From the NCBI GenBank assembly GCA_034096865.1, contig JAWQFJ010002866.1, forward strand, positions 25,001 to 89,000: DNA of 64,000 nucleotides, given 5' to 3'. Every line of letters starts with the position of its first letter. Position 1 is the stretch's first letter. Shown here one piece after another: positions 42,541 through 54,032 of the stretch. The notes beneath the pieces are model-generated. The model was given only the letters and a program-made list of their open reading frames with translations. It searched no databases and was not told where the DNA came from. Source of the stretch: Theodoxus fluviatilis. Taxonomy: Eukaryota > Mollusca > Gastropoda > Cycloneritida > Neritidae. A program made the translations under genes and the position numbers.

Positions 42541-43589
42541 AAAATCACTACTAGACTGGAGACAAATGCCAGTGCATATGGCATGAAAGTCTGCACAGAG
42601 AAAAAGTATTATCCTTGTGAACAAGCAACTCACAGCACCTACAAGTATTGCTATGAGCCGCGAAACACTGGAAGAGGTAGAGACATTTGTATACCTCGGT
42701 GCCATCATTAAGGCCAGGTTCAACCTCTAAAAACATCATTTTTCATAAAAATTACTCAAAATGAGTTTTTTCTATAAAACTGATCTCTACCCATTTAACT
42801 ACATATAATCCAAAGATCAAAGCTCAAACTTGACCGAAAAAGCGTTTTTAAATACAATCTTTTCACTGGGGGTAACAAAAAATAAACCTAATTAAATATG
42901 CATACATTTAAAAATCCATATCTCGCGATCTACTGCTCGGATTTCAATAATTTTTTCACCAAATTTCGCCAAATCTGTTGCTAGTTTTGCCAATTCCAAC
43001 AAGTAAAGTTGTACGAGAGCTTCAATTTCATTGGTTCGCTTAACTATAGGCTTTAGGGAGAAAGGGTCGTTTCAGCCAATCACAGCGAGGCTAACAGCCT
43101 ACTCTCCTTGTGGCCTTCTTCCGCGTGCACATCGCCGCCTGAAACTTCGAAAGAAGAAAAATTCCTTGTTGGTGCTCTTCAAAGGGCCTGATTGCTGTGT
43201 TCCACCCCAAAAACTCTGCAGAGTGGTAAGTATTACTCTCAGTAGACCAAATGATCGTTTCTTTCGTTCATTCTTGAGAGAGAGGCACTCTGTTTACATC
43301 GATCGAGCATCGCTCGCGCTGATCTAAATCAAGCGAGTTCAAAAACTTCACCGAAACGCATGTGATCAACACGTTTTTAACCTTTTTATTGATTTTGATT
43401 TTGTACTGTAATGTGTCTTAGTATCAGTTGTTTACTTTGTTCGTGAAATCAAGTTTGTTGAGGTTTTATTTCGAGAGAAGAAGAAGCACATCAGGCATCC
43501 ACAACAGGAACTAAGGAAGTAATACACTGAGTTGACCACCTCAGAACCTCAGCTTATAAACTAATGCAGTCTACAATAGCATCCGTCTT

Positions 43590-44051
43590 ATGGATACATG
43601 TGTTTTTTTCCCAGATGAAGAAATGAGTTCTACAGAGCCGTTAGGAGGTCCGCCACCAGCGAAAAAGAAGAAGCAGTACTATCGCCGAAAGAGAAAATTT
43701 TACGGAAACCAGCACACGAGAAGCAAGGAGGATCCAGACCCTCCTCAGGATGTACGACAGACTGCCTCTTCTCAGAAACTCAGTGCTGCAGCTGCCTCTA
43801 CATCCAAGACTGCAACAGATGACTTGACTGGATACAGAGTGATTGACATTGCTATTCTTTGTGACTTTGTGAAGTCATTTCCTTGCAAAGACTGTGGAAG
43901 CAATGACTGCAGTGTGCCAGAAACAAGGCATGGTCTTTCTCTCACTCTCAAATTCACTTGCAACTCTTGCACAGCTGATTTTGAGTTGAAGAATAGCAAG
44001 AGGGACAACCTCAACACAAAGCCAATGCCAATGTTCTCCCAGAGTTTGTAA
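43590..44051 (+). pseudogene. Transposase N-terminal fragment
   Basis: A 153-residue frame. A Lys/Arg-rich start (KKKKQYYRRKRKFYG) is followed by GYRVIDIAILCDFV and a zinc-binding-like CKDCGSNDCS...CNSC, the arrangement at the N-terminus of this transposase family. It then runs into an out-of-frame junction near 44035. Confidence 0.65.
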
Positions 44052-44455
44052 GAAGAATCATTGAGCCAATCTTTGATAAACTGAGTAGTTCTGCATTGCT
44101 CTCAAAGTGTGCCCATGGGGGTACTCAGAACCCCAATGAAAGCTTCCACAGCTTGATCTGGGCAAGGTGTCCAAAACAAAAATTTGTTGGGAGAAATAGA
44201 CTTGAAATAGCTGTGAATGATGCTGCAATAGTCTACAATGAGAGAGAATGTGGAAGGCTGAAAGTGTTCAACATGCTGGGGCTAGCTGTTGGCAGATACA
44301 TGGAAGAGGGGTTCAGATCTCTGGATTTGGGAAGGGTGAGGGCTTCGATTGTTCTCAGTATACCAAAAGCAAAGGCAAAGAGGAAGGAAACAAGGGCTGC
44401 TGCTGCTGCTGGGGGGGCAGGAGATGAGTCCTACAGATATGGAGGTGGTGACTGA
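44046..44455 (+). pseudogene. Transposase C-terminal fragment
   Basis: Frame reading EFVRRIIEPIFDKLS, then CAHGGTQNPNESFHSLIW, PKQKFVGRNRLEIAV and NMLGLAVGRYMEEG. The GxTQNxNESFHxxIW block lies after the DDE core in family members. It follows the N-terminal fragment directly, so the core is deleted. Confidence 0.7.
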
Positions 44456-45215
44456 GTATTTGTCAGGTATTCTCTCTGAATTCAATTCATCCAGCTGATG
44501 AGGGAAGTTCAGTCCATGTACATCCTTTCTTTAAATGCGTTTTTCTCAATTTGCAATTTTTCCGTGTGATTGCTGTCTTATTTTAAAGATTGCAAGGCCA
44601 GTTTTGCTTCAATTGCCTGCAAACTTTGCACAGAGGTGTAACATACATTCAAAAATAACATGAACCAAACTTATTGTGTGAAACATTTTTGCTTTTTGTT
44701 TTTTAAAGGTAAAAAGGTGAAATTTTGCTCTCTTGTGGCGTCAAATTGCATGACTGAATTTGTAAAATGCACAACTGTCTCAAAAAATGATCTATGTCTG
44801 ATATCAGTGGTTTATCATCATTTTCAATGTATTATGCACTTGTAAATAAAATTTCATGTGAAAATGTACCAAACTTCTTGAGTTATCCTTAAAATTAGAA
44901 TGTATCTATTTTTAGATTTTGGCGGCCATATTGGTCACATGACCCAACCAAATTGTGTAAAAATCATTATATGGACCCCATACCACACATACTTCTGGTA
45001 TATTTAGTTATCAGCTGAATGATAAATGCTATAATGCAAAAGTTCATTTCAAAGGTTGAACCTCCCCTTAACAAAGAGGACACAAGCACCCAAGAAACGA
45101 AGATCCGGCTCGCCACTGCACTTTCCTCTTTATCAAAGTTGGTGAGAGTGCAGAGAAGCCATAACATCAGACTTCACATGAATGCCAAGCTCTATGAGCT
45201 CCGCCGAGATCGAGT

Positions 45216-46080
45216 CAAACAGAGTTATCTTTTCCTATTTGGAGCATAACAAACGCGCGTCGCTTACAAAATCTGTGAAAGACACGACTGTTTTTGGAGC
45301 AGACAGTTTGTTGTTTCTACAATGGTGAACGAGTCGAAGCTAACTCGAGTTCCACACAGACCCAGAAAGGCTTCGTGCTGGCCAAATGAATTTTAAGTCG
45401 AATGGAAACTTCCCTCTGAATGACCAGGGCCAGCTGAAGCAGTGACGAATGTTTCATTTACAAAAAGTGAAATTACTCTCTTCGAGTGCGTCAAGAAATT
45501 GGATTGTTTAGATTTGCCATTTCCACTCGACCATTGTTTTAGTGTTCTGGTGGAACTGGTACTGTAGAAACATTTTGTGCGATAAGTCGTAAGGTGAATA
45601 AGTGACGAATTGTGAATAATCACTTTGTCTGTATACTATAAGCTTTGCATTACGAAAGAACACCTGATTTGTGGGTGAAATAAAGTTTTGATACCCGCAT
45701 ATGTCGTTGTGATCTTTTGCTCGACTGCTCATTTCCATGATCTTCTCAAATATAGTTAATTGATAATATGCAATTAGTCATTATGATGATCGACATAAAT
45801 AACTAAACATAAAAAAGATTTTAATATTCAGAAGATCTATACAAGAATATGAATTTATGATGTTGGGCACACCTGCAAAGACTGCAAGGTCTGCAAAGAC
45901 CCCAGTTCAACTGATTTGCTTGTTATCAATTTGGTAAGTCATATTCTTTCTTCAATTCTAGTACGAGGTTCTGGAAGGCAAAGTAGTTTTGCTACATCTC
46001 AACTACGCCTGGTAGCATCACAGATCTATTCCAATTCATCCAGACGCATTCAGCAAAGACCTATACATAATACACATATA
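45216..46080. other. Spacer, nothing recognised
   Basis: Unique sequence with no gene or repeat recognised. Confidence 0.55.
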
Positions 46081-46089
46081 GGATCTTTG

Positions 46090-46704
46090 GGGAGGGGCCG
46101 CTATTGCAGAGGGCCGCTATTGCGGGATTTGTTTTTGGTCAAGAGTTCTTAAGGCCATTTCGATTCTTTTGTCATCAAACGCCTAAAAACCATAAAATTT
46201 GTGTTACTTAAAAAAAAAACTTAGGAACATTTTCGTTTTTTTTTCTATTGCGGGGGGCCGCTATTGCGGGATTTTTTGGGGGTCAAAAGTTCTTAAGGCC
46301 ATTTTGATTCTTTTGTCCTAAAACACCTAAAAAAATGTTTGTTACTAACGGGTGAAGCTTTATATTCTAACTCCATCCCACGTTTGACTCTCAACGGGTG
46401 GACCACACGCTGATGTTGGACACAAACGTGACAAAAAGTAACGCGTCCGGGTTTAGGTGAAACGCCCCGGACAGGCTAAGTCAGTCAGGCGGGGTGGCGG
46501 GTGCGGCCTAGGCTGAGCGCTATCGGTAAAACCCGATCAAGACATTTTGGGAAAATTTTTCTAAAAAAAAGTAACAAAAAATTTATGTTTTTTTAGGTCT
46601 TTTAAGATAAAAGAATCAAAATGGCCCTAAGAACTTTTGACCCAAAAAATCCCGCAATAGCGGCCCCCCGCAATAGCGGCCCTCCGCAATAGAGAGCCGA
46701 CCCC
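46090..46704. mobile_element. Foldback DNA element with 9-bp target duplication
   Basis: Flanked by GGATCTTTG at 46081-46089 and 46705-46713. The arms share GGGCCGCTATTGCGGGATTT, AAGTTCTTAAGGCCATTTTG and ATTCTTTTGTC in inverted orientation (about 46090-46370 and 46540-46704); the left arm is itself a tandem doublet. The centre is GC-rich and non-coding. 9-bp duplications are usual for Mutator-type elements. Confidence 0.8.
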
Positions 46705-46750
46705 GGATCTTTGCTATCACTATCGGTGCAGTTCGAGCAGTCTGTCAAGT

Positions 46751-49560
46751 CAGTTCAGTTCAGTTCAGTTTCTTAACCCTGAGATGGGCTGTTGAGGCAC
46801 CACTGATGACTTTCGGACAATCTTCCTCCATTGATCTATATCCTCTGTGGCTCTCTGTGAGTCAGCAAAGGTCAAGCCTGTCCACTCTTTGATGTTGTCT
46901 TCCCACCTCTTTCTCTGCCTGCCTCTCCTTCTCCCACCTGGTACGGTACCTTGCAGGATGGTCTTGGCCAGCCCACTGCCTCTTGACACGTGACTGTACT
47001 ACTTCAGCTTTCTGCTTTTCACGATTGACAGCAGGTCTTCGTACTGTCCAATTGCTCTCCTGATCCTGTTACTGACTTCCTCATTCGTGACATGGTCTTT
47101 ATATGAGATGTTCAGAATCTTGCGGTAGCATCTCATTTCCAGGGCTTGTATCCGTCTCTGCAGTTCAGATGTGAGTGTCCAGGACTCGCATGCATACAAG
47201 AATACGGAGATGGCCAGCGTGCGCATGAGCCTGATCTTCGACGCGAGAGTGATATTTCTGTCACGCCATATTGGCTTCAACTTTGCCATTGCTGCTGTTG
47301 TTTGTGCTATCCTGGACAGTATCTCTGCTTTGGAACCTTCATCAGTCACAATAGATCCCAGGTATTTGAAGTTGTTCACAGCTTCCAGTTTTTGGCCCTT
47401 CACTTTGATTTCCATTTTGAAGCCCCGAGGATTGTTCGTCATCACCTTGGTCTTCTCGGCGCTGATCTCCATGCCATATGCCTGTGAGGTCTTGTCCAGG
47501 TGCTCGGCAAGACTAGTCAGCTCCTCTTCACTTCCTGCTAATCCATCAATGTCATCAGCAAAACGTAAGTTTGATCTTTCTGCCACAGATGCTAATTGAT
47601 CCTTCGTGGTCTGCTAGGGCGTCAGTCATTATCCTTTCGAGGAAGAGGTTGAAGAGTGTGGGGGAGAGTAGACAGCCCTGTCTGACTCCGACCGTTGTCC
47701 TGAACCATTCGCCTGTGGTACCATTGAACAGGACTGCGCTGGTCGCTCTGTCATAGAGATGTTCGACGACTTTGATGATCTTGGAGCTGATGTTGTAGCT
47801 TCTCATTGTGGCCCACAGCGCAGCATGCCAGACTCTGTCAAATGCTTTCTTAAAGTCTATAAAGACATGGTACAGATCTTGTTGGTGTTGTAGATGTTTC
47901 TCACACAGGACTCTCAGATTGAAGATCTGTTCGGTTTTGCTCCTACCTGGTCTGAAACTTGCCTGCTCTTCAGCAATGAATTTCTTTGCCTGAGGTTTTA
48001 ATCTGTTCAGCAATACTTTCAGCATGGCCTTGCTGGAATGGCTGATGAGGCTGATTGTGCGGTAGTTCTGGCACATTTGCAGATTTCCTTTCTTGGGCAA
48101 TGTAATCACTAAGGACTGTGTCCACGGGGTTGGCCAAACTCCCGTCTGCCAGATCTTATTGCAGATCTTTGTGAGTGCATCGATCATTGCGTCGCCTCCT
48201 GCCTGGATGAGTTCCCCTGGAATGTTGTCAACCCCAGCTGACTTCCCTTTCTTGAGGGACTTAACCGCTGTCTCCATCTCTTCTCGAAGAATTGAGTAGT
48301 TGTCTTCCTTGGTAGTCTGAGGACAGTTCAGTACTTTATGATCTTCTTTGGTGTCATAGTTGTACAGCTCAGAGCAGTACTCAGTCCAGCGTTTCATGAT
48401 TTCGCGTTCTTCTGTGAGACAAATACCGCTCTTGTCTTGTATGGTGTTGACCCGCCCTTGTTTGGTCGCTGTAAGGTCTTTGACTATCTGGTATGCTTTC
48501 TTGGTGTTATTCTTCTGGAGGTTCTCCTCAACTGCATCACATTGCTGTTTGATCCACTCCTCCTTGGCACTCTTCATGGCCTTCTAGACCCTGTTGTTGG
48601 CCTCTCTGTACTTACTTGCTCCATCTGCTGTACCCTTATTTTTCTTCAGTTCCCTTCTCTCATCGCACATGTTCAAAATGTGTGCAGTGACCCATTGTTT
48701 CTTTGTTGGGTGGTGTTTTCCTAATAACTGCCCGGTTGTCTCTATCACTGCCTCATTGAAGATGTTGGTCACTGTGTCGAGGCCCTCTTCATCACCCAGA
48801 ACTAAAAGCGGTGCAAACTTCCCTCCAATCATCGCTTTGAAGGACTTAATTATCAACCCCAGGGTCTTTCAACCTTTCAAGGTCAAATCTAAGCCTGATA
48901 CCTTTCTGCTTGCTGATTTTTTTAAGGCTCAGGCGGAAGTTCATCATCAGCAAGTCGTGGTCGCTTCCAATGTCTGCTCCTGGAAAGCTTCGTGTCTTTG
49001 CGATGTTAATGCTGGACTTGAAGCGCTTCTTTACTAAGATGTAATCAATTTGACTGTGGTGCTGTCCATTTGGGTGGTGTCTAGTCCACCGTCGGGACGT
49101 CTTGTGCGGGCCAAGAGTGTTTGCCAGTATAAGGTCGTTGTAGCTGGCAAACTCCAGGAGTCTCAGGCCTCTGTCGTTGGTATCTGTGTTGCTGTACTGT
49201 CCACAAACGTCATGCCGATCGTTCTTTGCGTAGCTTCCCACTTTGGCATTCCAGTCTTCCTGCACGACCAGGATGTCTTTTTTGGGTGCTTGATCCAGCA
49301 CCTCTTGCAGCTCGTTGTAAAATGCCTCTATTTCCTCATATGAGTAATCTGTGGTTGGAGCGTACACCTGCACGATGGTGATGTTGAATGGCTTTGCTCT
49401 AAGTCGAATGGTGATGATTCGACTCGAGACTGGTCGGCAGCCCATAACACAAGATGTTATTCCTCTGTGGACAAGAAATCCTACTTCATGTTCATGTCTG
49501 TCGTTTCTACCGCTGTAAAACAGCTTGTGCTCTTCATGGGTTGACGTTTCCCCAAAGTTG
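46751..49560 (-). mobile_element. RTE-like LINE, 5'-truncated, 10-bp target duplication
   Basis: TCTGTCAAGT occurs exactly at 46741-46750 and 49561-49570. The 3' tail (low coordinates) is AGTTCAGTTCAGTTCAGTT on the + strand. The interior carries most of an APE endonuclease, the reverse transcriptase and a basic C-terminus. The endonuclease resembles that of RTE/BovB elements, the source of craniofacial-development-protein-2-like annotations. Confidence 0.92.
46765..49560 (-). pseudogene. APE endonuclease-reverse transcriptase ORF with four breaks
   Basis: Endonuclease (from 49560 down to 48846): GRNDRHEHEVGFLVHRG, FNITIVQVYAPTTDY, DWNAKVGSY, QIDYILVKKRF and IGSDHDLLMM, missing its first strands. 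RT: NYRTISLIS, QASFRPGRSKTEQI, FIDFKKAFDRV and GVRQGCLLSPTLFN, then, after a frameshift, LRFADDIDG and FKYLGSIV. The C-terminus reads GGRRRGRQRKRWED. Breaks: frameshift near 48850, TAG at 48586-48584, frameshift near 47570 just before the catalytic FADD, and Trp-to-TAG at 46998-46996, where the copy at 36.6 kb keeps Trp. Confidence 0.88.
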
Positions 49561-49570
49561 TCTGTCAAGT

Positions 49571-50149
49571 ATGGAGTTTTAAAAAAGCATTCATGATTTT
49601 CAAAAATACATTTATAGAAAAAATAACTAGAACAAATGCAAGCACTTACATAAAGGTGTTTTTGCAGGGAATGAGTAAAGCTGATACCAATATCATGTTC
49701 TGCAATTTAGATTTTTCCCCAAAATAAGGGACAAAACTCCCGCAAACTTAGGCAGTTGCAGGAGTTGCTTCCCCTGATTTTTGAACCCATTGTAACAATT
49801 GCAATAATGCTAAATTCTTCATCCATTACAAACAAATTAGACCATCCACATGGATGTAACAAATGTGAGATTTGAAAAAGATCTCCAACAATTTCATGCT
49901 GAAGACACAAAGAAAAGTAGGTTTTTAAAAAATTGGCCCCTATAAATAAACAAATCCCATACATGAAGCATGACGGTGGAACCCTTCTTACAGGTGGTGC
50001 ACAGTGCACTGCCTTGACTACTTGAATAAGAGTTGAAGACACTTTGCATAACTGAGAAGTCCTGTGTGTAGCATATGCACGCGTAGGTCTAAACTCCATG
50101 TTGTGCAGTCTTTGATGATTGGATGCAAAGTCCAGCCTGAGAGAGATTG
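49571..50149. other. Spacer, nothing recognised
   Basis: AT-rich unique sequence. No gene, RNA or repeat seen. Confidence 0.55.
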
Positions 50150-50700
50150 ATTGATTGTTTATTTATCAAGGATGAAATTTTAGGCATTTCTGCCTTTCTT
50201 ACAAATTGTCCTTGCTCATAAAGAAATGAAAACATGGATACTTAAGACAAAAAATACACAGTAGCTAATCTATGTACAACAATTGGTAAGGTATATGAAG
50301 AATATGATCAACAATGACAAAGATTTTAGTAAATGCATTTAAAAACTGTCAGCTCAGTGAGTCTTGAAGTTCATGCAATACGTGTCATATGTACAGGCGA
50401 CAGCAGTGAGATCATCTGAATAGATAATCACGTATGGATGCTAAGACTTCATGGAAGTATTGTTCCTTAGGTGCAGTGGGAGTGTATTCCATATCATAAC
50501 ACCTGAATATGTAATACTGCCTTTGAAAATGTCTACTCTAGGTTGTGGTAGAATGAAAGTGTTGCGAGATAGTGAATGGCTTGTTTGGGGATGAATGAAG
50601 AGATCAGCAAGATACTTTGGTGCTCGTGAATGAGCAATTTTGTGCATAGGATGCATATATTGAGAACTGAACTGAACATTTTATTGTATAGACCATGCCG
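50150..50700 (-). mobile_element. LINE 3' fragment (C-terminal ORF piece)
   Basis: The minus-strand frame 50656-50441 reads APKYLADLF, RNTFILPQPRVDIFK, YSGVMIWNTLPLHLRN: the C-terminal tail typical of CR1/RTE-X-type LINE polyproteins. Strongly 5'-truncated. 50665-50720 resembles 8975-9025. Confidence 0.7.
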
Positions 50701-50885
50701 GCCCATTACAAAATGACTTGCAACGCGTTTGAGTGACTCGGAACGTATGTACAAAACATCACTACTTGTCATCAGTAGTGGAATGTAGGGCGCGCGCAGA
50801 CGAATGAAAAGAGTATGTCAGCGAATTATCTTCGTGATGCCCGTGCAGACTGCTGTCTCAAACCGACACGCTCGCTCCGTCTACT

Positions 50886-51110
<225 letters not shown>

Positions 51111-51114
<4 letters not shown>

Positions 51115-53558
51115 AGTGAGCAGCCCTGCAGGTTGTAAGTCCAACTCTGCTTAACAGGTGAACTAGCATATAAAGATACCTGATAAATTATGAATCTTGC
51201 TGAACTACCAAAGATGCTGGGAAGAAAGGAATATTTTGAAGGCAAGGAAGAAATTTTCCCTTTCACATTTGTTGCTTGGTCATCCTAGTAGTAAAGCATG
51301 CAAAAATAATAGCAGCAAGTATTCTTTAACCCATTTACCTTCATCTTTAAATATCCTAACCTGCTCTCTTCATTTTATGACATTCTTAGTAAAGTATGTT
51401 GGGCATTAGGTCTCATAAGCTGACTAATATTATAATCATAATCTTCAACCCCTCCAAGCAGGCATTTCTAACAAATAAGTCATTGAAGCTGCTACCAACT
51501 TGCTGAAAAATAGAAAGTATGCAAATAAAATCAATGCCTGGCACCAGATTCATGTAAAAAATTCTTTATTCATGTCAATTGAGTTAGGGCATCATGAGTA
51601 ACAGAATATATAGTTCATAACTGAACAAGTCCACAACCTTATAACAATGAAGGGGATATGAGGCTGATGTGAGCATTTGCAACTGCAACCACTCCGGTAA
51701 GATTTCCTGTGACCTGTGTCCAGAAACAAGAACAGTTTATCACATCTTGCACCAGGTAGTCACAGAGAGGAGGCTGTCTACACACCTGTCTGATTGGCAC
51801 CCATGTACATGTCCCCAAGCCTACAGATGTACAGATGCACCCAGTTACTGATAAATGGAAAGTTGAAATAAAACGTCATAACAATTGCAAGTAGGTTAAC
51901 AGCTGTATGAAGAACAACAATAATCAAACATTGTTTGCAGGTAAACAGTATTCTGTAACTCAAGAGTAAAAACTGGTAAAATCTAAACAAATACCAAACT
52001 TTTAAAAATAAAAAGAATTATTCTTTCAGTAAGAACATAGAAGCTGACAATTATCAACAAAAATATATAATTAAAATAGACAACAGTTCCTATAACCTGA
52101 AAATACTACATGTATAATTACTGTCAAAATATCCATATTTCTACAACTATGTAGCATTAAAGAACTAGGGATTTTGCTCAAAATAAAAATCTTGAAAGTA
52201 CATTTCAAGAGTCTAAGTTTTCACTTAGTGGTTTGAATACTTGCATATTCATGAAAAGGGTGAGGATGCTTGTTCTTTCTTAAATGTGAAATAATACAAA
52301 ACTCTGGAAATTCAGGGGGAATGTACAGAAACTGAAGTCAAGCATTTGAAATCCAGCATTTGAATCACAGTCATTTCAGTTTTGTCAGGACATGAACAGA
52401 ATGGGTACTGCTATCTCAGTGTACTCATGCTAAAGTATGATCAGGGCAGTGAATACTGAATGAAGATGACAGAGATGGTTGTGAATGCACTACATCAGTC
52501 ATGCTCATCAGGCTGTGAGGTGAGAACTGAGACTTGGCCTCTCTGTCCTGAGATAAAGTACCCATGCTATGCTCAACTGGAGAGGCTTCACTGTGAACTC
52601 AGTGACAGAAGCAACAGTGAGCGCCATCAACATAATGTAGCAGGGAACAACTTTCAAGGCTAATAAATGCTCTTTGAGACAGAAATCACAAAATCAAGTT
52701 TAAAATTGTCACTGTAATTGTAAAGAAATGCAAAGTGATCTGTGAACCCCAAAAAGCACAACAAAGAATTATCACAGTTACAAGAAAGTGTTGCTATACA
52801 GCACAGGTAATATTAGTATAAAGAAAGTAATAGGAGATTCTTCTTGTGCTGATTTCACCAATGATACTTTCAATTGCAGCTTCCACAAAAAAAGATGGAG
52901 AGACATAACTTTTTCATAAAATGAAATTATGAAAGTGAGAAATGCCATGGATAAACTTTCTTCAAAATTGCCTAGGGCATTGTTTGAAAAATCATGCATG
53001 ACGTGGAAAACTATCTGTAGACTCTAAAAGTCAAAGCCTATGCTGCATGAAGCCTCTAATGACATGGTGAACCAGTGAACCAGAAACTGTCACAATTTCA
53101 GCTATTGCCCATCCCCCAGCCAATTTGTGGCTTTCAGGGTGAGCCAGTCGGTGAGCAAGACACTAAACGCATCAACTTTTGGGGGCTACAGTGGTGATTT
53201 CAGAGTAGCATACTAGAATCCAATGTAAGGCACATAGCCTTAGAGTGAGTAAAGTGACAGCTGTAGCAATGAAGAACCATGACCAATACTGCAGAGGAAA
53301 ATGTCACTGGATTTCAAAATCAGGCATCACCAATACAATAATGCTCAGTTTCTGTATAGATGGGGCACTGTCAAGAACAAATAATTCCTTGCATTTTCAT
53401 ATTGCACACTTGAAGCTTTTCAGAGATCATGAGATGCAGTTCACTTGATGTGACAGACAGTATGAGTCTCACTGTGTTCATTTCCACATTTTCATAGCCA
53501 TTTCTTGAGAGCAAAAAAGATGACAATGTCAATCATATTGGGGGGAGGGAGAGGAGAG

Positions 53559-53622
<64 letters not shown>

Positions 53623-53623
53623 A

Positions 53624-53654
<31 letters not shown>

Positions 53655-53656
53655 GA

Positions 53657-53701
<45 letters not shown>

Positions 53702-53943
53702 AGGGAGAGGGGGAGGGAGAGGGAGAGGAAGAGAGAGGAGAGGGAGAGAGAGGAAGAGAGAGAGGGAGGGAGAGGGAGAGGGAGGAAGTGAGAGGGAGAG
53801 GAGGAGGAAGAGAGAGAGGGAGGGAGAGGAAGAGGAAAAGAGAGAGGGGGGGGGGGAGGGAGGAAGAGGGAGAGGAAGAGAGAGAGGGAGGGAGGGAGAG
53901 GGAGAGGAAGAGAGAGAGGGAGGAAGGGAGGGAGAGGGAGAGG

Positions 53944-54032
<89 letters not shown>

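Larger units (their letters stand above)
42712..45067 (+). mobile_element. Kolobok-like DNA transposon, internally deleted
   Basis: Flanked by TTAA at 42708-42711 and 45068-45071. Terminal inverted repeats GGCCAGGTTCAACCTC (left) and, reversed, GGGGAGGTTCAACCTT (right). It carries two pieces of a transposase of the Mutator-like-transposase-domain type in different frames; the catalytic middle is absent. TTAA targets point to a Kolobok-like element rather than a classical Mutator. Confidence 0.75.
42540..45215 (+). pseudogene. LINE reverse-transcriptase fragment split by a TTAA transposon
   Basis: 42540-42711 reads RLETNASAYGMKV, then LEEVETFVYLGAIIN across the junction. 45068-45215 continues KEDTSTQETKIRLATALSSL and MNAKLYELR. 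This is the thumb region after the catalytic box of RTE-like LINEs. The transposon occupies 42712-45067. Confidence 0.75.

Noticed and set aside
51669..51851. Cys-rich 60-codon frame with a CDLCPETRTVYHIL stretch
   Set aside because: Could be a relic of a LINE zinc knuckle, but too short and isolated to call.
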